A DNA stretch of 64,000 nt from Phascolarctos cinereus (GCF_002099425.1 NW_018343964.1:9836001-9900000), one strand, 5' to 3'; counted from the first letter of the stretch, positions 53,285-63,839 are shown. The notes: a model not told the origin generated them from the sequence alone. Made by a program: numbers and translations.

Positions 53285-53880
53285 TATAACAATTTTTTTT
53301 TAAAAAGAAAGAGAAAACAAGAACAGTTCAGCGAAAGTAATCAACATATAAATCAAGCGTGAGGGCTTTCCCAATGTTCTGCAGATGTAATCCCCCAACT
53401 CTGCAAAAAGGGAGAGAAGTTTGTCTTCATAGCTATCTCTTCTTCTGGGATAAACTTGGTTATTATCATTGCACAGCTTTCAAATTCAGTTTGTTGTTAT
53501 TCTTTCTAGTTACATCGCTGCAGTCACGTGGATTGTTTGCACGATTACTTGGTATGCATTCACTTGTGTCTTTCCATGCTTCTTCATAACATAACTTTTT
53601 TAGGGCACTATGATAATCACATTCACATACTACAAACTGGTCGGCCATTCCCCAATCAATGGGCATCTACTTTGTTTCTACTTTTTTGCCACTTCAGAAA
53701 GTGCTGCTGTAAATATTTTGACATGCATTGGATCTTTCTTTCTATCTTTGATCTCCTTATGGCACATGCCTCACATTGTAATCTCTGGGTAAAAGTCACA
53801 TTTTAGTCACTTCCTTAGCATAATTCCAAATTGCTTTCTGGAATGCTTGGACCAATTCACAGATCCTAAGCAGAGCCTTT
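53285..53880 (-). repeat. Old L1 3' end (another subfamily)
   Basis: An A/T-rich left end, then 'cattccccaatcaatgggcatctactttg', 'gccacttcagaaagtgctgctgtaaatatttt' and 'gcataattccaaattgctttctggaatgcttggacc'. These parallel the L1 at 19.1 and 45.3 kb in order and strand. Highly diverged. Confidence 0.78.
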
Positions 53881-53884
53881 CAGG

Positions 53885-54575
53885 CTGCATTTGCTCCTCT
53901 GAATTAAATACTATTTTGAAAAAAAAAACACCAAAACTGTGTGTGGATGACAGTTTACAGATTTTGGCTGATTCTTTTGTCTGTCTTTCTGCTCCCTCAT
54001 CCAGAGTTGCACGAGTATGGGTAGCAGTGTCTATCACAATTTTGGATACAGCAGGCAGATGTGGTCATGGCAGAGAGAGAGGCATGAGGTTCTGGGCACA
54101 CTAGCCACTTTCTCAGGTTCTGTCCCCTATCCTGCTCACACTCTGTTCTGTAATCACACCAGATCTTTGTACGAAGGCCATTATCTAAAATTAGGGCTGA
54201 AGGATGGAGGTTTAAATGGTGATTTAAAAAATTTTAAATGCTAAAGTCCAGGGTAATAAGGAGCCATGATTTCGATCTTTGTGCATTAATAGAATGAAAA
54301 TCTCTTTAACTTAGCCCTCTCCCAGAATCTTAAAGAGCTCCTTGGGAGAATGGGTCAGATGAGAAAATTTTGGCATAGCTGCTACCATTCTCCCCATTTT
54401 GAACTAAAAATAGACTGCTAGGTTGGCTTGAGCAGTTCTCAAGAGATTAACAAAATAGTGTCCTAAGTGGGACCATCCCCAAACAGTGGCAGTGGGGAAT
54501 ATTCAGTCAAGAATTAGAGTGTTAAAACTTTAAGAAATATAGAAGTAATAGCATCAGAGAATTTCCAATTTGAAA
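53885..54575. other. No recognised feature
   Basis: Unique-looking sequence; small frames lack motifs. Confidence 0.35.
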
Positions 54576-54579
54576 TGAA

Positions 54580-54712
54580 TGTTTCAGTAGAATATAAGGT
54601 CTCTGAGGGCAGTGACTGTATCATTTTTGTTTCTATGTTCGATAATCTAGCACAGTGATAGGTACATAGTAGGTGCTTAATAAATATTTGCTTAATTAAA
54701 TTAAATTAATCT
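54580..54712 (+). repeat. L2 LINE 3' end
   Basis: 'agaatataaggtctctgagggcagtgactgtatc' and 'agcacagtgataggtacatagtaggtgcttaataaatatttgc'. Confidence 0.9.
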
Positions 54713-54714
54713 CT

Positions 54715-55638
54715 AAGGTTTTGTAATTCAAACTGTACCTGGGCAAGAGGTCCCTGTGTAAGAAACAATGGCTTTTTTTTTCTTCTAAGAGTTTACAATC
54801 CCCTGGGGGAGAAAATAGCAATATGTATGGAACAAAATAAGACAGTATAATATCATAGCCCTCTTTCTCTGGGTTATACTTTCTTGGGCCAAGAGGCTGA
54901 AAGCCAAGTTCCTGCTTAAGCCATCATTTTTTAACTTCCACAGGATATAACTGTGTTCTCTGGGAAAATATCAATGTTAGTGATATTTTTCCTTTCAAAA
55001 TATTAAACATGAAATTATGCAGGTATCAAAAATACTTATTACATGCAGTAATTCTGGGATATGCAAATACTTAATTTCTTTCCTCTTGCTGCAAAAATTT
55101 CCAAACATTTTCTTTATTCCCAGGATTTAGCATGCATCTCCTCTTCCCCTTCTATTCAAGCCTAGGACTTAAGAGTTCTGTTATTATATTTCAAACCCCA
55201 AAATATTTCATGGCCAGACTAGTTTGAGAATCATTGATTTAGAGTTTCCATGATTGGCCTGAGTCCTCACCTAATATTTCTGGGCCTCCAACTCTATCAT
55301 ACTTCTTGGAAGGAAATTGTTAGTTTTTCTTTTAGTAGGGAGCATAATGAAGGACCAACAGTCTTCACCTTCTCCCCAGTTGTACAATAGTGGGCCCTTC
55401 AGTGATGACTCAAGCTAGGATGGAGAAAAGTGGGAGAAGAATTATAGGCAATAAGGTCTCCCCAGTGTTTGGCTCTATGTGTTACTCCTAATGGTAGCTT
55501 ATTTTCATGGAGGCAATTGTTCCTACCTGCTCTAACCAAGTTTCTGAGGGGTCAATTGCATCATTTGTAGTTAGACCTTCACAGCACCACCTCCAGTAGA
55601 GCAGCTTTAGCTGTATTCCTACTGAGTCCTTTAATGGC
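54715..55638. other. No recognised feature
   Basis: About 0.9 kb unique-looking, with no gene evidence. A MITE-like phrase 'ccagactagtttgagaatcattgattt' at 55,216-55,243 recalls a hAT right end but is isolated. Confidence 0.35.
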
Positions 55639-55639
55639 A

Positions 55640-55890
55640 ACTACAATTCTACAGAGAGTACTGGACTTGGAATCATTAAGACCTAGGTTCAAATTCCTTG
55701 GACACTTTCTACCTGGGAAAGCCACTTAATCTATGTAATTCTCAGTTTTCTTATCTATAAAAAGGGGCAATTATTGGTAACTGTCTCATAGGGTTGTTAA
55801 TATCAAATTAGATAATATATGTAAAGTGTTTTGCAAACCTTAAAGTCATATAGCTGGCATATATAAATGTTGACTATTACTATTTCAGTG
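55640..55890 (+). repeat. MAR1/Ther1-type CORE-SINE
   Basis: 'gagagtactggacttggaatcattaagacctaggttcaaattcc', 'cctgggaaagccacttaat', 'catagggttgttaatatcaaatt' and 'tttgcaaaccttaaagtcatatagctggc'. Confidence 0.88.
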
Positions 55891-55984
55891 ATAATGATAA
55901 TGATGGTTGTGATGAAGGTTTTTTTAAACCAGCAACTACCTTAAGACACTGAATTGGATCATAAGGATTAAAAAGAGAAGGGAC

Positions 55985-56155
55985 TTGAGAGAACATCTAA
56001 ACCTACCCTTTCATTTTTCAAATAAGGAAACTGAGGCCCAAAGATGTGAAAGGATTTGACCAAGATCATACAGGTGGAAAACAGAGCTGAGATTTAAATT
56101 CAGGTCCTTTGGCTTCGAATCTGATGTTCTTTTCATTATATCACACATGACCTCT
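55985..56155 (-). repeat. MIR SINE
   Basis: 'gagagaacatctaaacctaccc', 'aaataaggaaactgaggcccaaagatg' and 'gctgagatttaaattcaggtcctttggcttcgaatctg' in complemented MIR order. Confidence 0.85.
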
Positions 56156-56159
56156 TCCC

Positions 56160-56842
56160 TTTCCATGTCCCTCCTACATATAAGTTTTCTCTCCTTTGTT
56201 TTTTTAAGAAACTCGGTCTCCCATGGCATTGTACCCCCATGAGAAGGCTGCTGATGCCCCCATGCCTCTGGTCCCACTCTTGCACTGCCCCTCCAGGACA
56301 GTCTGTCAGAGTCTCAGTAGCTCTCCACTGAGTACAGGGACTGTATTAGCAGCCCTAGTCACTTTCTAGTAGCAGCTGATAAAATTTCATGCCTGGGCAG
56401 AAATTTCTTCAATTTTTGTAAAAATAAATATAATTTTAAAAAGATATAAATACATTTGCAAGTTCTTTTTGTTTTCATTCCTTGAAGAAAGGTCTATAGA
56501 TACAACTACCAATTTAAGTAATCTAGCAGGACTGTGGTAGATCGGTTGCAAAGAACACAATATCTTCCAGCGATGGATTGCTACCTCACAGGAGGAAAAT
56601 GCCTGCATACTTCTGAAGGAAAATGGGAGGTAGTAGGTGTGGCAGCTTTTTTGAAATCGCCTTGGAGAAATTTTTTGGTGGAGCTACAGACCTCCCAGAG
56701 TATGTTGCATAGTTTAAACTACGTCAAAGTAGTCTTCCTCAGTTCCCAAATTACTTGGCAGGCAATCTGTCGGACCATGGCCAGATCTGATAGAAGAACT
56801 GCTCAGAAACTTTGAGGAATTCCTTTAAAGAATCCTGTTCTT
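56160..56842. other. No recognised feature
   Basis: Unique-looking; plus-strand frame 56,534-56,815 (93 codons) has no motif or splice context. Confidence 0.35.
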
Positions 56843-56844
56843 CA

Positions 56845-57022
56845 GTAACTGGTACAGTGGAAGGAGAATTGGTTCTGAAGTCAAAGAAACTGGGTTCAAA
56901 TCACATCTCTGACATTTACTATTCTTATGACATTGGGCAAGTCACTTAACCTTCTTCATCTAGAATGCAAGGAGGCTGAACTAGATGGCTTCTAGATGGA
57001 GTGCCTTCTGGCTCTACCTTCC
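56845..57022 (+). repeat. MIR SINE
   Basis: 'actggtacagtggaaggagaattgg', 'catctctgacatttactattcttatgacattgggcaagtcacttaacc' and 'aactagatggcttctagatgg'. Confidence 0.85.
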
Positions 57023-57117
57023 AGATAACACCTTCTAACTTATAGCTTTGGTGGTCCTATAACCAAACCTCTTGATGCTGAGTTGGCCAACCATCAGATA
57101 ACAATACAATATAATCC

Positions 57118-57320
57118 ATAGGATCATCTATCTTATAGCTAAAAGGGACTTTATAGATCATCAAGTCCAATCTCTCCATTTTATGGATGAGGAAACTGAG
57201 GCCTACAGAGACAAAATGATTTATCTATGTTCACATAGGCAATAAGGAGCAGAGCTAGGATCCATACCTAGGTCCCCAGATGCCAAATCCCATGCTTTTT
57301 CTATTGTACCATGCTTCTAC
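57118..57320 (-). repeat. MIR SINE
   Basis: 'tatagctaaaagggactttatagatcatcaagtcc', 'ggatgaggaaactgaggcctacagag' and 'gagcagagctaggatccatacc'. Near full length. Confidence 0.88.
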
Positions 57321-57354
57321 AATGCTACTCTGCAACACAGCACAACACAACACA

Positions 57355-57402
57355 CATTAATTAGGTGTATTTATTAAGTGCTTACTGTGAACTGAACTGG
57401 GA
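57355..57402 (+). repeat. X-type repeat scrap
   Basis: 'gtgtatttattaagtgcttactgtgaactgaactggg' is the first 40 bases of the X-type repeat, after which a pentanucleotide array has expanded. Confidence 0.5.
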
Positions 57403-57411
57403 AATAGTAGA

Positions 57412-57550
57412 TGTAGTATAGTATAATATGGTATAGTATAGTATAGTATAGTATAGTATAGTATAGTATAGTATAGTATAGTATAGTATAGTATATTATG
57501 GTATGCTATGGTATGGTATGGTATGGTATGGTATGGTATAGTATAGTAGA
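57412..57550. repeat. (TATAG)n / (TATGG)n pentanucleotide array
   Basis: About 16 near-perfect TATAG units followed by about 8 TATGG units and a return to TATAG. The two blocks differ by one transition, implying separate expansions. Confidence 0.96.
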
Positions 57551-57965
57551 TATAGAACTGTGCTGGGATATAGTAGAGACAGAAAGTTTAGATTAGACAC
57601 AGTTCCACTGTAAAGGGGCTCTCACTTCACCTAGGCATCCTTATAGACACCCTGAACAACCCAGTTCCATGGCTAAGCCCATTTTTTTCTGCCCCTTGAT
57701 TCTGAGAATTTCATGGTTCTGATGCTCTGTGTCCAGGCCCTTTTAGACTAGGATACTTCCTTCTAATTTTCTGGAGGTGACCAATTATATGGAGGTGACC
57801 CTGAGGAGCAGAAATCCCATCTGTAACATACCCCAGCAAGTTGCTGTCCAGTCTCTGCTTGAAGACCTCAGGTGACGGAGCATTCACAAGATCCTGAAAT
57901 CTACACACATGTGACTTTCATCCATTGCTCCTAGTTATGCCCTCTCAGGCCAAACATACCAAGTA

Positions 57966-58244
57966 AAACATGATAATAATACATAATAATGGTAATGATG
58001 ATAGTTTCTATCGATATAACACTTTTGCAGGTTTTGCAAGGCACTTATTTCATTTGATCCTTTCTTTCAACACCTCTGTGGAGTAAGTATTCCCATTTCA
58101 TAGATGAAGAAAATCAGGTTTAGAAAATTTAAATGACTTGCCCATAGTCACAGAGCTAATAAGTGTCAAAGATAAGATTCAAATCCAGATATCTCCTGAC
58201 TTCAAGATCTAGTGCTCTTTATGCTATGTAACATGTTGCCCCCC
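57966..58244 (-). repeat. MAR1/Ther1-type SINE inserted in L3
   Basis: 'gataataatacataataatggtaatgatgatagtttc' tail complement, 'tttgcaaggcacttatttcatttgatcc', 'aatgacttgcccatagtcacagagc' and a diverged head to 'catgttgccccc'. Confidence 0.85.
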
Positions 58245-58345
58245 ACATAACAGCTTTTCCATGAGATAAGTGCTCAAAGAAAGCTGTTGTTTTTCCCCTA
58301 AGTCTTCTCTTCTCCAGGAAAAAATCCTCAGTTCCTTCAATCAAT

Positions 58346-58427
58346 TCTCATATACTAATCAATGAAGAAACATTTCTCAAGTACTTACTATGTGTCAGGA
58401 ATTGTGCAATGTTCTCATGGTTAAAAT
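58346..58427 (+). repeat. X-type scrap inserted in L3
   Basis: 'aatgaagaaacatttctcaagtacttactatgtgtcaggaattgtgcaatg' resembles the start of the X-type repeat and separates two collinear L3 pieces. Confidence 0.55.
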
Positions 58428-58705
58428 TTCCTCATTATCTTATTCACCCTCCTCAGGACACACACACTAGCTTGCTGAAATCTTTCCTAAAATTTAGTGC
58501 CCAGAATACTATATCACTGTGACAAGGTGTGTTTTTTTCAAGCTTAATATTTGATGAGTAGAAAAAAATGTCCTGCTATACCATTGCTTGTGGGATGATA
58601 ATCTTCCTCATCCTGGACACTTACACTTCTATTAATACAGGCCAAGAGTACATTAGCTTTTTTGTTTGCCAAAGTACACTGCTGACTCACATTGAAAAGT
58701 AAAGT

Positions 58706-59720
58706 TCAAATGAAGAACTGGATACCTGATTAGCCAAGGGCAAATCTTTAAAACACAGGAATTCAGTGGGTTTTCAGTGGGTTCTGTGGAGCCATTGGTT
58801 AGAGTAATGCTTTTAATATTTTGTAAGTACTGTCAGAAGCAGCCTTCCAAGACTGACTTTCTATGTAGAACTTGTCTGCAAATATCAGTCTGAACTAACA
58901 CGGTATCTTTACTAGGGAGCTTCCTCAGTACTTAGAAACCAGGTTTTCATGGATACCATTGATAGATGGCATAGGCTTGTCTTGGGGCATGAGAGTTTTA
59001 AATAGATTCCCAATTATATTCTTTGGAGCCAAATTTTTCCCGCTCTACCAAATACAATCAACAAACTCTTCTTCACTATCTAGGACAGGGGCTAGTCAAG
59101 GAGCGCGTGGTTGGAGTTTGAACCTTCCATAGTAACAGCTAGTAGAACACAGAGTGAATCTTCATCTAGGTACAAAGTTCCAATCAGAAGATTATGAAGC
59201 TGACAACTTGAGTGAAGTGGAAAAGCTTTGTACCACATTCTAAGAGACTTGGCAGGACTGAAGACCCCATATAAAGAGATGTACCTAGTCTTGGAAAATG
59301 TTGGAGTTTACTTGGTGTCTAGTGCAAAACTGCAGCCTGCTTACATACAGTCTTGGTGATATGTAGACTATTATAGGTCTGTTTGCTTGGTCTCTCACTC
59401 TTCTAGGTAGTGGTTAGCTGTAGGCATAGATTGTAGGGTATAAAAGTAGGGAAGAAGCAGAAATGAAAACCACAGTCATTAGAGAGGGGTGTGTTCTGAA
59501 TGGAGGCATGCAGAGAGTTGTTGAAGCATGACAGGGAAGAATGGTGGTCTACTAGTTTTACTGATGAGAAACATGAGAATGGGATCACTCTGTGAGGGTC
59601 TGAGTAGTCTTTTCATGCTATCTGTCAGATTGGGGTTGGAGTGCCATGGATAGGGACATTTTAACTCAAAGGACAGTGAGAAGTATTTTCCAAAAGTTTG
59701 AAATAAACTAGAGTCCATGA
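58706..59720. other. No recognised feature
   Basis: About 1 kb unique-looking, with no gene evidence. Confidence 0.35.
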
Positions 59721-59724
59721 GGGG

Positions 59725-59975
59725 TAGATAGGTAGCCCAGATGGATAGGTGGGGCCTGAAGTCAGACAGACTCATCTTCTTGAATTTAAATCTGGTCTCA
59801 CACACTTATTAGCTGTATGACCCTGGGCAAGTCAGTTAACCCTGTTTGCCTCAATTCTTCATCTATAAAATCAGTTAGAGAAGGAAATGGTAAAACTACT
59901 CCAGTTTTTTGCCAAGAAAATCTCAATGGGGTCATGAAGAGTCGGACACAACTGAAATGACTGAACAACAATGTA
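59725..59975 (+). repeat. CORE-SINE with RTE/BovB-type tail
   Basis: Diverged head ('ataggtagcccagatggataggtgg'), CORE 'gtatgaccctgggcaagtcagtt', and a well-kept RTE tail 'gtcatgaagagtcggacacaactgaaatgactg', ending 'aacaacaatg'. Confidence 0.94.
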
Positions 59976-60498
59976 TCCATGAGGAGAGATAATATGCCCA
60001 GAAAAAGTGTTGAAGGTGGAACATTTCCCAAAGAAACAGAAGGGTGGTTTCTGCAGTGAGTGATCTGGAACAAGGAAGAAAGTAGATCATTGCAGGGAGG
60101 GGTCAGCTACCCGCTATGATCACATCTTGGCTTTGGGATGGGGGCCAAATCATAATGAAACAAGAGTGACACCCAAAGTTGGAATGGCACAGGGCTGGAA
60201 GTGCCCCATGAGCTTCCCAAGTAGATCATTGGATAAAACATGGGCACTATAGATCCAACCGGATTAGTTGACATCACACTGAGCCTGGGGACACTACCAG
60301 AAGTACTAGGCATTTAGCTACAGGGTTTCTAGCCAGAAGATTGTGTAATGAGGCCATGCTCTTGGATGGCTGTAGTTAGCCGGTCAGGGCATATAATCAA
60401 AATTTTTAATCACAACTCCATGCTGAAGGCACACACACAGAATGTAAAGGTTATGAATTCCCTCTCTAAGGAGGCAGCAAGGATACATAGACATATTT
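59976..60498. other. No recognised feature
   Basis: Unique-looking sequence, no gene evidence. Confidence 0.35.
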
Positions 60499-60499
60499 T

Positions 60500-60582
60500 T
60501 CAGACCGGAATATGTCAGAGACAGTACTTGAATCCAGCTCTTCCTGACTCCAAGGCCAGTTCTCTATCCACTTTCTACAAAA
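60500..60582 (-). repeat. CORE-SINE head fragment
   Basis: 'cttgaatccagctcttcctgactccaaggccagttctctatccac' is the complemented head; the CORE is lost. Confidence 0.65.
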
Positions 60583-60689
60583 GGGTATTTGTATAAGAAA
60601 GCTAATTGCCCTTGGAGGCAAGTTTTCTATTGCTACTGCTGTCAAATGTACTAGACTACCCTTGGTCTACATTATCACCTACAATATTC

Positions 60690-60975
60690 CCTCCTATAGC
60701 ACACCCAGGATAAAATGTAATTGGGAAATATTAAACAAAATAAACTAAAATACAATAGTATGTAGATAATGTCAATATGCGGTTTCTAAGTCAATATGTT
60801 TCACTGATAAGATTTAGTAAACCATTCAATTGTAAGCTCCTTGAGGATAGAGACTGTCTTTTTGCCTCTTTATATCCCTAGCACTTAGCACAGTACCTGG
60901 CATGTAGTGGCACATGATAAATATTTATTGATTGATTGATTGATAATGACCCTTTTCTGTTTGAGTTTGACCCCA
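60690..60975 (-). mobile_element. hAT-type MITE (second family), split by an L2 3' end
   Basis: 'ataaaatgtaattgggaaatattaaacaaaataaac' and 'taatgtcaatatgcggtttctaagtcaatatg' match 62,980-63,065. After the L2 (60,805-60,943) the end 'cccttttctgtttgagtttgacccc' matches 63,082-63,105. The 'gagtttgacacc' type terminus is hAT-like. Confidence 0.65.
60805..60943 (+). repeat. L2 LINE 3' end inside MITE
   Basis: 'caattgtaagctccttgaggatagagactg', 'tatccctagcacttagcacagtacctggcatgtagtggcac' and an end of (gatt) repeats. Confidence 0.93.
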
Positions 60976-61129
60976 CCAAACTAGATAATTTCTAATGGGG
61001 CCTTTTTTGTTTGTTTGTCTTCCCATAATCTCAGTTTGTAGAATTGCCTAGGGGAGATGTCTTCTCCAAGAACCCTAAACTCCAGGTTCTGAAATAGATC
61101 CTCCACCCTAATCGTTGTTATTCTAGCAT

Positions 61130-61222
61130 GTCGATAAGTCAACAAACATATATTAAGTGTTTACTATGTTCCTCAGACCCTGGTAAGCACTGCATGTGAA
61201 AGATGGGAAAATTAAAATGGAT
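61130..61222 (+). repeat. X-type repeat, 5' part
   Basis: 'gtcaacaaacatatattaagtgtttactatgttcctcagacc' and 'agcactgcatgtgaaagatggg' resemble the X-type start. Confidence 0.45.
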
Positions 61223-61477
61223 GAAGAAAAGGTTGCCACTGATAGGCTGTCAAATCAGATTTGGGGCTAAACTGAGCTGTTCTGAAATTGGGGAATTAGA
61301 CTGAACCAAGGCAGGATGTTGTATGTATTCCCTCCAGTGGGTGGTGGCAGATCTTTCTGGACTATAGTTCCTTCTCTCAGACTGTGTACTTGTGTAATTG
61401 TCAATCTGGCAGAGGATGCCCCCCCCAAAAAAAAAAACCATTAGAATCATTCACTTTTTTTATGGACTAGATTAGTA

Positions 61478-62765
61478 ATTTTATTGGTTGTTTGTCCTTT
61501 GTTTAGAAGAGTACCAATGTGGCAAAGAATTGGAAATTGAGGGGATGCCCAACAATTGGGGAATGACTGAACAAGTTGTGGTATATGAATGCAATGGAAT
61601 ACTATTGTGCTATAAGAAATGATGAGCAGGCAGATTTCAGAAAAACCTGGAAAGACTTGTATGATCTGATGCTGACTGAAGTGGGCAGAATCAGGAGAGC
61701 ATTGTACATAGTAACAGCATATTGTGTGATGACCAACTTTGATAGACTTAGCTCTTCTCAGCAATACAATGATCTAAGACAATTCCAAAAGACTCTGATG
61801 GAAAATGCTATCTACATCTAGAGAAAGAACTATGGAGTCTGAATGCAGATCAAAGCATACTATTTTCTTTTTTTGTTTGGTTTTGTTTTTTCTTTCTTGG
61901 GTTTTTCTCTTTTGTTCTGATCCTTCTTTTACAACTTGACTAAAGTGGAAATATATTTAATATAATTCCACATGTATAGCCTATATCGAATTGCTTGCTA
62001 TCTTGGGGAGGGGGAGGGGAGAAAAAAATTCAGAACTCAAAATCTTATGAAAGTGAATGTTGAAAACTATCTTTACATGTAATTGGAAAAAATAAAATAC
62101 TATTAAGTGAGGGGTGGGGAAGAGTACCAATGACATTATGAGGTGATATCTTGATTCAAAAGAGAATTGAATTTATAGAGTTGCACAAAGTTGTCAGCCT
62201 CACTCTTTCTTCCAGAGTCGTCAAAGTCCAATAGTGATACAAAAGTCAGGATGACTGCTAATGGCCCAAGATGCAGTGGATGACCTTGGTGTCTTCACTG
62301 TTTAACCAAGCTCTAAGTGCTCCACAATGCCTGCTTCAACTGCCTTAATGACCATTAGAACAAATTGTTCTCATCTGCCTATTTCACTGAGGAGTCTTCA
62401 CATGCTTGGGGTAGGCATCCCCCTAATTCTCTGATAGGTTTGAGGTCTGTCAGTTATCATCAACCTAGTTTAAGCTATCTAGCAAGATGGTGTTACTGAG
62501 GTGTGGCTGCTGTGCGTGCTACAGCTTCTTGGAACCACAGGTGAGAGTTGGGGTGAAGGTGGGTACCAAAGTGGATGAGCAGCCCTGAAAATGTCTCAGT
62601 AAGCCCTCATATCAGAGGTGTTAGTCTTCCCTGAAAACCCCATACACTCCAATCTTATTGGTATAGGGAACAATTTTATTGTTCATGTGGACACACTGTA
62701 CCTTAACTCCAGCATAGTGACATCATTTTGGTCCTCTTTGGGAACAAAGGACATCACCAACTACC
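61478..62765 (+). repeat. Inverted-end repeat element, split by an L1
   Basis: The left end 'attggttgtttgtcctttgtttagaagagtaccaatg' (61,481-61,519) is the inverted counterpart of the right end 'gtcattttggtcctctttgggaacaaaggacatcaccaact' (about 62,721-62,762). The interior (62,119 on) is about 640 bases, with no frame or motif I recognise. It matches 31,305-31,690 at its left part. Whether this is a DNA transposon, an unusual SINE or another class is open. Confidence 0.6.
61520..62118 (+). mobile_element. 5'-truncated L1 3' end with 14-bp target duplication
   Basis: Encodes the ORF2 C-terminus: VWYMNAMEYYCAIRNDEQADFRKTWKDLYDLMLTEVGRIRRALYIV (61,576-61,730). Next come the 3' UTR ('agcctatatcgaattgcttgctatcttggggaggg') and an A-rich end at about 62,085-62,105. 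Flanked by a perfect 'gaagagtaccaatg' at 61,506-61,519 and 62,119-62,132. The last dozen bases before the right duplication ('gtgaggggtgggg') are not L1-like. Confidence 0.95.
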
Positions 62766-62844
62766 ACCATTGGTATAGGTAGCTCCAAGTAATGGGCTTC
62801 TTCTACCAGTGCAGTGCAACTGATAGATTTAGAAAGTTCTCTGG

Positions 62845-62915
62845 AGGTCAAGTGATTTGCCAAGTCACACAGCTAGTATATGTGAGAGGCAGGATTTGAA
62901 CCTAGCCAAGACAAG
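62845..62915 (-). repeat. MIR fragment
   Basis: 'caagtgatttgccaagtcacacagctagt' and 'gaggcaggatttgaacctagcc'. Confidence 0.75.
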
Positions 62916-62921
62916 CTTATC

Positions 62922-63112
62922 GCAGAGGGATCAGACTCACTGCCTGCAAAACACTCAAGAATTTCCTGAATCAAATTAAAATGTAACTGGGAAATGTTTA
63001 ACAAAATAAATAAAAATGCAAGACAACATAAATAATGTTAATTTGTGGTTTTCTAAGTCAGTATGAGGGCCAGAGGGATCCATTTCTATTTTGAGTTTGA
63101 CACCACTGTGCC
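62922..63112 (-). mobile_element. hAT-type MITE (second family)
   Basis: 'gagggatcagactcactgcctgcaaaacactc' (one end) and 'attttgagtttgacaccactgtgcc' (other end) enclose 'ttaaaatgtaactgggaaatgtttaac' and 'tttgtggttttctaagtcagtatg'. The unsplit counterpart of 60,690-60,975. Confidence 0.65.
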
Positions 63113-63375
63113 AGAACATGATGCTTTTTCATTTACTTTTGCAAAGGGGTAGGTTAAGGAAGGATGGGAGGGATCAGTGTAGATCAGCCTTTTCAATTCT
63201 CAGGGTTTCTCAAGTAGTGTAATGAAGTAAATCATCAAGATGAGGAATCCAGAAATGGATGGGTGGTACTAAGTGTAACCTCCGAACCACTATACCACCT
63301 TCATATTGATGAAGGTTTGCCACAGTAGTGTGACCTCTACTTTATTAGGCTCCATTTTCATCCTTAGATCCCTAA

Positions 63376-63634
63376 TAAGACTGTTGGAGTTGGATTCTGG
63401 AAATCCTGAGTTCAAATCTGACCTCAGACATTTACTAGCTATGTGACCCTGGGCATGTTGCCTAATTTCTCTGGGCCTCAGTCTCCCTATATATAAAATG
63501 GAGATGATAATAGCACCTGCCTCCCAGGGTTGTTGTAAGGATCAAATGAGATAAAATTTGTAATTTACAAAGAGCTTCCTTGTAAACCTTAAAGTACCAT
63601 ATAAATGTCAGTTATTATTATTATTAATATTTTC
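63376..63634 (+). repeat. MAR1/Ther1-type CORE-SINE
   Basis: 'ttggattctggaaatcctgagttcaaatctgacc', 'gtgaccctgggcatgttgcc', 'aaaatggagatgataatagcacctgcctcccagggttgttgtaaggatc' and 'gtaaaccttaaagtaccatataaatg'. Ends in an (att)n array at 63,611-63,633. Confidence 0.92.
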
Positions 63635-63682
63635 CACGAATTTCTAGTCACTCTTGACCAAACTGGCATTTCTTTGGATCAG

Positions 63683-63838
63683 GGGGTTTTTAATCTGGGG
63701 TTTATGAACTAGTTTCTTTAAGTATTTTGATAACTCTATTTTGATATGATTGATTTCCTTTGCAATCCTAAGTAATTTTCTGAAAAGGATCCATAAGCTT
63801 CACCAGACTGCCAAAGAAGTATATGACACAAAACAGTC
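63683..63838 (+). mobile_element. hAT-type MITE
   Basis: 'gggggtttttaatctggggtttatgaac', 'tattttgataactctattttgatatgattg' and the right end 'ccataagcttcaccagactgccaaagaag'. Same family as 715, 5,613 and 7,668. Confidence 0.7.
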
Positions 63839-63839
63839 C

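Larger units (their letters stand above)
57750..58705 (-). repeat. L3/CR1 LINE, split by a SINE and an X-type scrap
   Basis: Complemented CR1/L3. Piece 1 (57,750-57,965): 'agttgctgtccagtctctgcttgaagacctcaggtgacgg' and 'catccattgctcctagttatgccctctcaggccaaac'. Piece 2 (58,245-58,345): 'agtcttctcttctccaggaaaaaatcctcagttccttcaatc'. Piece 3 (58,428-58,705): 'cctcattatcttattcaccctcctcaggacac', 'ttcctaaaatttagtgcccagaatac', 'ggccaagagtacattagcttttttgtttgcc'. All pieces are collinear. Confidence 0.88.
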
